From Endozoicomonas elysicola (GTDB lineage Bacteria > Pseudomonadota > Gammaproteobacteria > Pseudomonadales > Endozoicomonadaceae): a stretch of DNA of 64,000 nt. The translations under genes were made by a program, and so were the position numbers. Below the pieces are notes generated by a model. That model made no database searches and was not told where the DNA came from. It saw only the letters and a list, made by a program, of their open reading frames with translations. The stretch lies in NCBI RefSeq assembly GCF_000710775.1, contig NZ_JOJP01000001.1:3818780-3882779 (forward strand), read 5' to 3'. Positions 56,811 to 64,000 of this stretch are shown in pieces (the stretch's first letter is position 1; the number at the start of each line of letters is the position of its first letter).

Positions 56811-57358
56811 AACAGGGAAAAACTGAGAAGACCGAAGCAAACAACAAAGAAAGCAGAAAACCGGGACGACTGAAACGCTGGACTCGTGAGGCCATTTTTA
56901 TGGCCGTGATCTTCACTGCGGTCAGCGTTGCGATGGATCTCTGGCGAGGTCAGGAAATACCTGATGGTGAGATGCCTGAAATGGTGGTTTCAACCCTTCA
57001 GGGAGAAACATTGGATGTTAAGGCCATGAGTTATGAAAAACCCGTGCTGATCTATTTCTGGGCCTCCTGGTGTTCGATCTGCCGGTTTGTCTCACCCACG
57101 GTTAACTGGATGAGTAACGATTATCAAGTTGTGTCTGTTGCGCTCTCTTCAGGAGAGAACGCCCGGTTAGCCGGATATTTGAAACATCACGAGTATGATT
57201 TCCCAACCGTCAATGACAACAAAGGGGTAATTGCCCGGCAATGGGGAATTAGCGCTACACCAACCGTCGTAATGGTGAAGAATGGCCAGGTGGTTTCTTC
57301 AACCACTGGGATCAGTACACCACCGGGCATCTGGTTAAGAATGCAGCTGGCAAGATAA
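56807..57358 (+). CDS. scsD: ScsD-like membrane-anchored thioredoxin
   Basis: A 183-residue TlpA/ScsD-type protein: a basic N-terminus, one TM anchor at about 29-45 (AIFMAVIFTAVSVAMDL), and a thioredoxin domain with FWASWCSICRF (CSIC active site) and the cis-Pro loop ISATPTVVMVKNGQV. ATGA overlap with scsB shows coupled expression. Together they make a periplasmic reducing pair; the usual ScsC isomerase is missing, so ScsD or another Dsb protein may take its electrons. Confidence 0.9.
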   Translation: MKQGKTEKTEANNKESRKPGRLKRWTREAIFMAVIFTAVSVAMDLWRGQEIPDGEMPEMVVSTLQGETLDVKAMSYEKPVLIYFWASWCSICRFVSPTVNWMSNDYQVVSVALSSGENARLAGYLKHHEYDFPTVNDNKGVIARQWGISATPTVVMVKNGQVVSSTTGISTPPGIWLRMQLAR

Positions 57359-57566
57359 ATTTGCCGCTGTATTAACCAGCTCTATAGCCAACCCATATCT
57401 CACCAGGTAGCACAAAGAACAAGACAGGAGCTTAGCCAGGGAGGGCTATAAGCTTCCTTCCACTCCCAGCTGAATACTTACTGCACATATTTTGTCTATT
57501 CTTTTTAATTAGAAAGTTAGCTGTTGTTACTTCTATTAATAAATTCTAACCATGGAACGGTACAAA

Positions 57567-58322
57567 ATGATTAAAGCTTTCAATGCAATACTGGCAGGAA
57601 TGGTTCTTGCCATGCCTGTCACCAGCCACGCCATCGATATCTATGCTTTTGCCCGCGGGGGAGTTGCCTATACACAGATAAAGGATACGGAGGCTACTAA
57701 CCCCTTTCTTCTGCCAACAGATCCGGACTATGGCACCTCACCTACAAATGGCAGCAATGGGATAGTTGGAGAAGACAATAGTGACGACGCTTCCACTGGA
57801 GCCTTGGGTCTTGGATTTGTGTTTAACCGGAATTTCCGGTTAGAACTTGAAGGGTCAATGCAACAGGCATCTGATTATCAGATTGATCTGCAGATCGGCA
57901 CAATGGTAGGGGGAGGTCCATTCAATTTTCTTCTCGTAGGCACCGGATACAACAACATAAGCATTGAGTCTGAGGTCTACATGCTTAAGGCCTATTACGA
58001 TATGCCCATCAATAAGCACGTTGCGCCCTATTTCATGGCCGGTGCCGGTTATGCACGGAATAAAGCGTCCGGAGTGCAGACCTTCTCCGCAAACCCTAAC
58101 TGGAATGAAAAGTGGGAAAACAACACCAACAATGAAATGGCCTGGACGGTTGGTGTCGGGGTTTCTTACTTATTCAGCAAGCATCTTGCCCTGGATCTTG
58201 GCGTAGAACACCGAAATCTGGGTGACTGGGAGCTGAAAAACCTTCCTGCCACCGGTGACGAGTCTTTCAAAGGCAAGCTTGAATCGACCAATGTACTGAT
58301 GGGCTTGCGTTACCACTTCTAA
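57567..58322 (+). CDS. Outer-membrane beta-barrel protein (OmpW/OmpA-like porin type)
   Basis: From the ATG at 57567 the 251-residue product has a signal peptide ending TSHA and a mature chain of amphipathic strands (YAFARGGVAYTQI, NFRLELEGSMQQA, YYDMPINKHVAPYFMAGAGY, LDLGVEHRNLGDWELK). It ends in RYHF with the C-terminal aromatic residue that drives barrel assembly. This matches the OMP_b-brl family. Ligand or pore function unknown. Monocistronic with a 190-base AT-rich upstream region. Confidence 0.88.
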   Translation: MIKAFNAILAGMVLAMPVTSHAIDIYAFARGGVAYTQIKDTEATNPFLLPTDPDYGTSPTNGSNGIVGEDNSDDASTGALGLGFVFNRNFRLELEGSMQQASDYQIDLQIGTMVGGGPFNFLLVGTGYNNISIESEVYMLKAYYDMPINKHVAPYFMAGAGYARNKASGVQTFSANPNWNEKWENNTNNEMAWTVGVGVSYLFSKHLALDLGVEHRNLGDWELKNLPATGDESFKGKLESTNVLMGLRYHF

Positions 58323-58724
58323 AGATCTATCGACATTAACTCTGTGCAGGCTGCGAGCGGTTCCTGTGCAGCACCCCCGCCTTAAAGCCTCAATAAAGCA
58401 AAGCTGAGCAAATAGAAAGCAAACTCCCGTCTATAATCATCGTTGCATTATGAATTTCGGTCATCCCCGTAGTGCAATTTAAGAGGATTCCGCTAATATA
58501 GCGCGCTTTTTGGTACATCGGTCATAATCTTCACGCAAAACACTGCAGGGAAGCGTATGATTGAGATGGCTGAGTAATTTGAGTACTTCTCTGCTCACAG
58601 ATAAGTCCTCACCGTAAACCATTTTTTAAATACAGCCTGCAGGTCCATCTCCGACCTGCGCTATCGCTGAAGAGTGATACCGTACAATAGCGGGCTGTTA
58701 GTCAGGCAAGGTTAGTAGTCAAAT
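58323..58724. other. Intergenic/leader region upstream of rapA
   Basis: About 400 bases. Near rapA two possible stems are seen: GCAGGTC (58639-58645) with GACCTGC (58653-58659), and CGCTAT (58659-58664) with ATAGCG (58687-58692). They could be a structured rapA leader. No small ORF or known regulatory RNA was recognised. Confidence 0.45.
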
Positions 58725-61613
58725 ATGACGAGTTTCGTTTCTGGACAACGCTGGATTAGTGATACTGAGACCGAACAGGGGCTGGGCACGGTGCTCACCT
58801 TTGACAGTCGAATGGTCACCCTGCTGTTTCCTGCTACCGGTGAAACCCGGCTTTACTCCATAAGCAACTGCCCTTTGACCCGCGTCGAGTTCAACCCCGG
58901 AGATCGTGTTGAAAGCCACGAGGGCTGGACAATGCTGGTCACCGAGGTTATCGAAAAGAACGGGCTGCTGACTTATCTTGGAACCCTTCCCGACGGGGAG
59001 CCCGGCCAGCTGCCAGAAGCAGAACTGGGTAATCACATTCGATTCAACAAGCCTCAGGACCGCCTGCTGGCCGGTCAGATCGACCAGAACAGCAATTTTA
59101 CCCTAAGGTACAAAACGCTTCAGTACAACTACGGTCTGCGTAAATCCCCCATGCGCGGATTGGTTGGCCCACGCACCAGCCTGATTCCACACCAGCTGCA
59201 CATTGCCCGCGAGGTTTCTCAGCGCCATGCGCCACGAGTCATGCTGGCTGATGAAGTGGGTATGGGTAAAACCATTGAGGCCGGTTTAATACTGCACCAG
59301 CAGCTGATTACCGGTCGTGCCAGCCGGGTACTGATTCTGCTGCCAGAAAGCTTGGTACATCAGTGGCTGGTAGAAATGCTGCGCCGTTTCAACCTGCGCT
59401 TCAGCGTTTTTGATGAAGAGCGCTGTCGCCAGTCTTCCGATGAGAACCCGTTTGACACTGAACAGCTGATTATCTGCAGCATCGGCTTTCTCTGTCATGA
59501 CGATGAACGTCGTCGACAAGCGATGGAAGCTGGTTTTGATCTCCTGATTGTCGACGAAGCCCACCACCTGATCTGGTCTGAAGAAGAGACAAACCCGGAA
59601 TATCAGTGCGTAGAAGAACTGTCCCAGCAGATCCCCGGATTACTGCTGTTAACAGCGACCCCGGAACAGATGGGAGCCAAGAGCCACTTTGCCCATTTAC
59701 GCCTGCTGGATCCAGACCGCTTCCACGATCTGGCCGCTTTCGAGGCGGAAGAGAGTCGTTACGAACCCGTTGCTGAAGCTGTTCAGGAACTGCTGAATAA
59801 CGAGAACAAGGCTCTGCCTCCCCGGGCAAGAGACCACCTGATCAGCTTCCTTGGGGAAGACAGCAAGCCTCTGATTGATGCTCTCGATCAAGAGCTGGAT
59901 CAGGGCGATGAAGAAACTAGGAATACCGCTCGAACACAACTGCTTCGCCGCCTGCTGGATCGTCACGGCACCGGCCGAGTCATGTTCCGGAATACCCGCG
60001 CAGCCGTGGGTGGTTTCTCTGGTCGTGCGGTTCAGGGATACCCTCAGCCTTTGCCTGAGCTGTATGAAATTGCCCTCGAAGAAGAGAGCCATTATCGCCA
60101 CAACCTCTACCCCGAGCTGGCCTATCAGGCACAGATTCAGGTAGAAGACATGGACCCATGGTGGAAAGTCGACCCTCGAGTGGACTGGCTGATTAATCTG
60201 CTCAAACTGCTCAAGAAAGAGAAAGTGCTGGTTATCTGTGCCAACGCTAATACAGCTCTGGATCTGGAAAATGCGCTGCGTATTCTTTCCGGCATTCCTG
60301 CCGCCGTTTTCCATGAAAACATGAGCATCATTGAGCGTGACCGTGCCGCCGCCTACTTTGCGGAAGAAGAGCATGGTGCGCAGGTACTGGTGTGTTCCGA
60401 AATCGGTAGTGAGGGACGTAACTTCCAGTTTGCCCATCACCTTGTATTATTCGATCTACCTGAACACCCAGACTTACTGGAACAGCGCATCGGTCGACTG
60501 GATCGTATCGGCCAGACTGAAGCCATCAAAATTCACGTTCCTTATCTGCTGGGCACTGGTCAGGAAGCCATGTTCCACTGGTATGATCAGGGTTTGAATG
60601 CTTTTGCGGATACCTGCCCTGCCGGTAGCATGGTACAGATGCAACTGGGCGAGGAATTAGTTCCCTACCTGCAACCGGGCAGTCAGAGCTCCTCCGAAGC
60701 GATGGAAACATTGCTGGGTCAGGCTTCTCAATTGAATCAGCAGCAGGTAGAACACCTTCACAAAGGCAGGGACCGTTTACTGGAGTTGAACTCCCGCGGC
60801 CTGATCTCCAGTGAAGATATGATCAATGACATTGAAGAGCAGGAACAGCCAAGACAACTCAAGCGGTTTATGGAAAAGCTGTTTGAAGGCTTTGGTGTTG
60901 AAGCAGAAGACTACTCCAAACACTGTCTGGTCATTCGCCCTGGAAGCCATATGATTACCACCTTCCCGGGCCTTCCGGATGATGGTATGACCGTTACTTT
61001 TGACCGTGAAATGGCACTATCCAGGGAAGATATGCACTTCTTGACCTGGGAGCACCCGATTGTTTCTGAAGGGATGGACATGGTGCTGACCAGCGAGCTG
61101 GGCAATACCTCTGTCGCTCTCCTTAAGAACAAGGCGCTTAAGCCTGGCACCATGCTTCTGGAAGCCATCTATGTGGTGGAAACCAGTGCAGATCGAACCC
61201 TGCAACTTGACCGCTACCTGCCGGCAACACCGATTCGCTGCCTGATTGATCCGGGATTCAACGATCTGTCTGAAAAGGTTGCCTTTGATACTCTGAATGC
61301 CCAGCTTCAACCGTTGAAACGCGGTGTTGCCAAGAAACTGGTGAATGCACAGCGTGCACCATTCCTGACAATGCTGGATAAAGCGGAAGGCTACGCAAAA
61401 GATCGGGTACAGCCCATCGTTAATCAGGCCTGCCAAAACCTGCTGACCGATGTCACAGAAGAGATTAAACGGCTAGCGGCTCTTAAGGTGGTTAACCCCA
61501 ATGTTCGAAGTGAAGAGATTGAGTACCTCAAGAACCGTGCAGCACTGGGCCACCAAGCTCTTCAGAAAGCTGTTCTGAGACTAGATGCTTTGCGGATTAT
61601 GATTGCCGGTTAA
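58725..61613 (+). CDS. rapA: RNA polymerase-associated protein RapA
   Basis: A Swi2/Snf2 ATPase that recycles RNA polymerase. The 962-residue length is normal. It shows the N-terminal Tudor-like domain (GQRWISDTETEQGLGTVL), motif I ADEVGMGKTIEAG at about 176-188, DEAH at about 277-280 (LIVDEAHHL), SWI/SNF motif V/VI SEIGSEGRNFQFAHHLVLFD and QRIGRLDRIGQT, and the RapA C-terminal domain. The start is the ATG at 58725. Monocistronic; two tandem hairpins follow. Confidence 0.97.
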   Translation: MTSFVSGQRWISDTETEQGLGTVLTFDSRMVTLLFPATGETRLYSISNCPLTRVEFNPGDRVESHEGWTMLVTEVIEKNGLLTYLGTLPDGEPGQLPEAELGNHIRFNKPQDRLLAGQIDQNSNFTLRYKTLQYNYGLRKSPMRGLVGPRTSLIPHQLHIAREVSQRHAPRVMLADEVGMGKTIEAGLILHQQLITGRASRVLILLPESLVHQWLVEMLRRFNLRFSVFDEERCRQSSDENPFDTEQLIICSIGFLCHDDERRRQAMEAGFDLLIVDEAHHLIWSEEETNPEYQCVEELSQQIPGLLLLTATPEQMGAKSHFAHLRLLDPDRFHDLAAFEAEESRYEPVAEAVQELLNNENKALPPRARDHLISFLGEDSKPLIDALDQELDQGDEETRNTARTQLLRRLLDRHGTGRVMFRNTRAAVGGFSGRAVQGYPQPLPELYEIALEEESHYRHNLYPELAYQAQIQVEDMDPWWKVDPRVDWLINLLKLLKKEKVLVICANANTALDLENALRILSGIPAAVFHENMSIIERDRAAAYFAEEEHGAQVLVCSEIGSEGRNFQFAHHLVLFDLPEHPDLLEQRIGRLDRIGQTEAIKIHVPYLLGTGQEAMFHWYDQGLNAFADTCPAGSMVQMQLGEELVPYLQPGSQSSSEAMETLLGQASQLNQQQVEHLHKGRDRLLELNSRGLISSEDMINDIEEQEQPRQLKRFMEKLFEGFGVEAEDYSKHCLVIRPGSHMITTFPGLPDDGMTVTFDREMALSREDMHFLTWEHPIVSEGMDMVLTSELGNTSVALLKNKALKPGTMLLEAIYVVETSADRTLQLDRYLPATPIRCLIDPGFNDLSEKVAFDTLNAQLQPLKRGVAKKLVNAQRAPFLTMLDKAEGYAKDRVQPIVNQACQNLLTDVTEEIKRLAALKVVNPNVRSEEIEYLKNRAALGHQALQKAVLRLDALRIMIAG

Positions 61614-61615
61614 TG

Positions 61616-61642
61616 TTTTCAGAGTTAGCTTAACTCTGAAAA
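61616..61642 (+). terminator. Tandem hairpins after rapA
   Basis: TTTTCAGAGTTA (61616-61627) and TAACTCTGAAAA (61631-61642) form a perfect 12-bp stem with a three-base loop. It is followed by a second stem GGCAAGC/GCTTGCC (61644-61650 and 61668-61674). No long T-run, so termination strength is uncertain. Confidence 0.65.
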
Positions 61643-61886
61643 TGGCAAGCTGAGGTTTAATGCCCCGGCTTGCCTGCCATCTTTTGCTGAACACTCATTT
61701 GTACATCATTCTATGCTCCCTTGGAGCCTTTACCCTCTCTATCTGACAAACCTGAAGCAATACATCTCTTTTAAATAGCCCCACAAAATCAGCCCACCAC
61801 CAAACATATACCTTTGTAGAATATTAAATTTTTCCTACCAACTTACAATTGGTGAAATTTAATTTAAATACAAGGATGTATTAACA

Positions 61887-63155
61887 ATGACATTAACAAC
61901 TCAAAGAAATGAAGGAAACACGACAATATCCCCCCTCCCGTTAAGGGACTTCAATGATTTAGACCCACAGATAAAACTTTGTAAGAATACAATTATACCA
62001 AAGTCTGATGATCGCCTATCTCATTCAGTTAATCCTATTGATAAGAAAAAAGTAGTCTGCATTGAAGTTCATCCACAAATACTAGATAAAGTAGCTCTGG
62101 ATTGCAGAGTTCCTTGCAGAACAAGATTTTTCCTGGAGTGTTTATGCAATGATAAATTAAACAAAGATCATATATATGATGGTATGTTTAAAATGCTCAT
62201 TCAGGACATTAATGAATCCCCAAAATTACAAGAAGGTATTGAAAAAGAGTTATGTCGTAGATTCCCCGAAAATTATGAAGAAGGCGTTCGTGCTTTTTTT
62301 ACCACTTACCATAACGGTGTGAATGTACTGCAATCCCTTCAATGTCTGCATGCATCAGATGAAAGATACCATCGTTTTTACTCACCATTAGACTTCATCA
62401 AAGGAATTCTCGATAACATTTATTCAGGCCTGCCAACTGTAACAAGCATTGAGGACTCAACCTTACATGTTGAATATAAGCCATTGAATAGATCGGAGAT
62501 TAAAACTGACTGGAGAGAGTTAGATGAAAATCCTGACTATGTTAGAGGAAGTGTTGTTTCTATCAAAAAAGAATTACTCTCATCACCAAAAGCACGCATT
62601 GAGACAAAAGAAGATTTGGATAGATGGTTTTTAATGATTAAACGTGTATTACCTGCTAAAAGAATAGATAATGGCTGCTTTCAACGATGCGCCTTTACTG
62701 AATCCCTACTGAATGCAATGGGTCTTGAAACCCAAATTGTTACTATTTATCCCGAAAAAGGGGCATATCAAGTTAAATTTAATCCTGATAGTAGATACCA
62801 ACTGGACGTAAACTGGACACAGCACCGGGTATGCGCTGTCAAATTACCCGGTTCTGATGAATTGTATATTCTGGACTTTCCGTATGACGAAACCATTCCA
62901 TTGAGTATGCACCCAAACATATACAGTGGTAATCGATGGGAATCTTGCGATCCTGAGCAGGATCCGGAGCCTAGATCGAAAAATGTGAGCTATGGCTATT
63001 CAACCATAAGTTTTTTACAGCGTGAATGGAGAGCACAACAACTATCCGATACTGAGAACTATGCACCAGACAAACCTAAAAATAGCCTTTATTTTCAAAG
63101 CATGACATGGGACAAACAAAGCCGACAATGGAAGCACCGTGAAAGTGAGCAGTAA
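61887..63155 (+). CDS. Predicted protein-glutamine deamidase (protein-glutaminase-like effector candidate)
   Basis: A 422-residue protein without a signal peptide and clearly AT-richer than rapA before it. The C-terminal half holds the arrangement of bacterial protein-glutaminase: NGCFQRCAF (Cys264, also Cys268), LLNAMGLETQIVTIY, NWTQHRVCAVK (His313) and YILDFPYD (Asp330). Chryseobacterium protein-glutaminase has GCYARAH, AWSYHVA and IIDPS in the same order with similar spacing (Cys-His about 42, His-Asp about 20; here 45-49 and 17). Such enzymes convert protein Gln to Glu; several secreted effectors share the fold. The N-terminal 200 residues are unrecognised. AAGGATG-type leader before the ATG. 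Confidence 0.7.
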   Translation: MTLTTQRNEGNTTISPLPLRDFNDLDPQIKLCKNTIIPKSDDRLSHSVNPIDKKKVVCIEVHPQILDKVALDCRVPCRTRFFLECLCNDKLNKDHIYDGMFKMLIQDINESPKLQEGIEKELCRRFPENYEEGVRAFFTTYHNGVNVLQSLQCLHASDERYHRFYSPLDFIKGILDNIYSGLPTVTSIEDSTLHVEYKPLNRSEIKTDWRELDENPDYVRGSVVSIKKELLSSPKARIETKEDLDRWFLMIKRVLPAKRIDNGCFQRCAFTESLLNAMGLETQIVTIYPEKGAYQVKFNPDSRYQLDVNWTQHRVCAVKLPGSDELYILDFPYDETIPLSMHPNIYSGNRWESCDPEQDPEPRSKNVSYGYSTISFLQREWRAQQLSDTENYAPDKPKNSLYFQSMTWDKQSRQWKHRESEQ

Positions 63156-63207
63156 ACAATCACAGTCAAGCCAGCTAGAACAATCTAGCCAGCTTGACGA
63201 ATTTTAA

Positions 63208-64000
63208 TTACGCCTTTCCCATACGCATCAGAATTTCTTCTTTTGCCTGGAGACGCTCAAGCTCACGCTGCCCCTCTTCTTTCTGACGCATCAGCTCATT
63301 GAACTCCATACGAGCCTGCTGAGCCAGTTCAGAAGCAGCCAGCTTCTTCTCATTGGCTTCTATAGCAACCTGAGTCAAACGCTCGACTTCTTCAAGCATA
63401 TGAGCAGGTGCATCACCAAGATCCGACCCTGTCGCACCTCGAGACATGGCTTCCATACGAATCTGCTTTTTCAGCGCTGCCAGCTCATCATGTGCCTGAC
63501 GTTCTGCACAAACTGCCTCTGTCGCCTGATCTTTCAACTGCTCAAAGCGGGCCAACGCAGAACCTTCCAGACTCCATGGATCCACCTCAGGCAGCTCTTC
63601 AATGTTGATCGTAGGCTCTTCGTAGCCTTCCTGACGGGATATATCCAACATGGTGGCTTTAACTGCAGAGATCATCAGCATCACGGCAATTACCAGCAGT
63701 GGTAAACCACCCACAATAGCGGCAGTCTGCAGTGTGGCCAGTCCACCCATAAACATCAGCACAGAGGGCATCAGCGACAAGGTGAAGGCCCAGAACAGCC
63801 GATTCCAGCGCATTGGATCTTCAGTCACATTATTCTGCACCACAGACGCCAGAATAAAGGAGATGGAGTCAAACGTAGTAGCTGTAAAAATAATACAGAG
63901 CACAGTAAACAATGCGATGATCAGGTAGCTGAACGGCAGCTGTTCAAGAACACTGAAAATTGCGGTTGTTGCGCCCTGTTCATTCAAAATACCCACGACA
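63208..64000 (-). CDS. BCCT-family transporter, C-terminal part (runs off right edge)
   Basis: The frame is open to the window edge; only about 264 C-terminal residues are visible. The membrane part shows the late BCCT helices: FSVLEQLPFSYLIIAL, FTATTFDSISFILASVVQ, RLFWAFTLSLMPSVLMFMGGL and LQTAAIVGGLPLLVI. BCCT carriers import glycine betaine, choline, carnitine or DMSP using Na+ or H+. After the last helix there is an unusually long cytoplasmic tail of about 150 residues. Much of it is a charged coiled coil (DELAALKKQIR, EVERLTQVAIEANEKK, ELMRQKEEGQRELERLQAK), which may be a regulatory domain. Substrate not determinable from the fragment. Confidence 0.88.
   Translation of the reverse strand, partial: VVGILNEQGATTAIFSVLEQLPFSYLIIALFTVLCIIFTATTFDSISFILASVVQNNVTEDPMRWNRLFWAFTLSLMPSVLMFMGGLATLQTAAIVGGLPLLVIAVMLMISAVKATMLDISRQEGYEEPTINIEELPEVDPWSLEGSALARFEQLKDQATEAVCAERQAHDELAALKKQIRMEAMSRGATGSDLGDAPAHMLEEVERLTQVAIEANEKKLAASELAQQARMEFNELMRQKEEGQRELERLQAKEEILMRMGKA

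Noticed and set aside
59697-60440. 247-codon minus-strand ORF inside rapA
   Set aside because: Antisense to the conserved helicase region; no independent support.

Overview
The window looks like a chromosomal segment of a gammaproteobacterium, probably from the Oceanospirillales/Pseudomonadales side. The housekeeping gene order (yciB-yciI, PHP exonuclease, yciO, trpS, scpA-scpB, rluB), the rapA, yebG and lolCD genes and the MelR-like regulator all fit that group. Moderate-GC core genes alternate with visibly AT-richer accessory genes encoding eukaryote-like or effector-like proteins: ankyrin repeats, an LRR-like repeat protein, a protein-deamidase-like protein and very large orphans. This pattern suggests a host-associated marine bacterium such as Endozoicomonas. 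That assignment is inference; no rRNA, tRNA, plasmid, phage, IS or CRISPR signal was found to settle it.

Layout. 1-5 kb: the start of an ergothioneine-type EgtB gene running off the left edge, two small exported proteins, a lipoprotein-release ABC pair (lolC/lolD) and a small periplasmic protein. 5-9.5 kb: a MelR-like AraC regulator divergent from a galE-galT-galK Leloir operon. 9.6-18 kb: a subtilase-like exported protein, a large autotransporter interrupted by an in-frame stop, a dicarboxylate/amino-acid:cation symporter, a Cys-rich small protein, a solute-binding protein, a DUF4286 protein and an O-methyltransferase. 18.5-24 kb: an ankyrin protein, a SelT/W/H-like protein, an SH3-domain membrane protein, yciI, yciB, the PHP exonuclease and yciO. 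24-32.5 kb: accessory block with an apparently membrane-anchored MutS-like ATPase, a 1170+ residue protein with a nucleotidyltransferase-like C-terminal motif, trpS, and an LRR-like repeat protein. 32.8-47.3 kb: scpA-scpB, an SDR, a Ser-rich orphan, a thioesterase, two small P-loop proteins, a reductive-pyrimidine/hydantoin operon (beta-ureidopropionase, dihydropyrimidinase, NCS1 transporter), pirin/LysR, rluB and an SOS-boxed yebG. 47.5-54 kb: an exported orphan, then 8-oxoguanine deaminase opposite an NMT1/THI5-type ABC transporter and a 2OG-Fe(II) oxygenase, which reads as a purine/pyrimidine salvage locus. 54-64 kb: an scsB-scsD thiol-redox operon, an outer-membrane barrel, rapA, a predicted protein-glutamine deamidase and the C-terminal part of a BCCT transporter running off the right edge.

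Most noteworthy signals: (i) the giant orphan at 26.5-30 kb lacks a good start, but one base fewer in a G7 tract joins it to an ATG with a purine-rich leader, suggesting slipped-strand phase variation or a frameshift; (ii) the protein-deamidase-like gene at 61.9 kb has a Cys-His-Asp arrangement matching bacterial protein-glutaminase; (iii) the MutS-family ATPase has an apparent N-terminal signal or anchor segment; (iv) the autotransporter is broken by a single in-frame TAA; (v) a P-loop kinase gene appears to start at ATT behind a well-placed Shine-Dalgarno; (vi) there is only one LolC/E-type permease with LolD.
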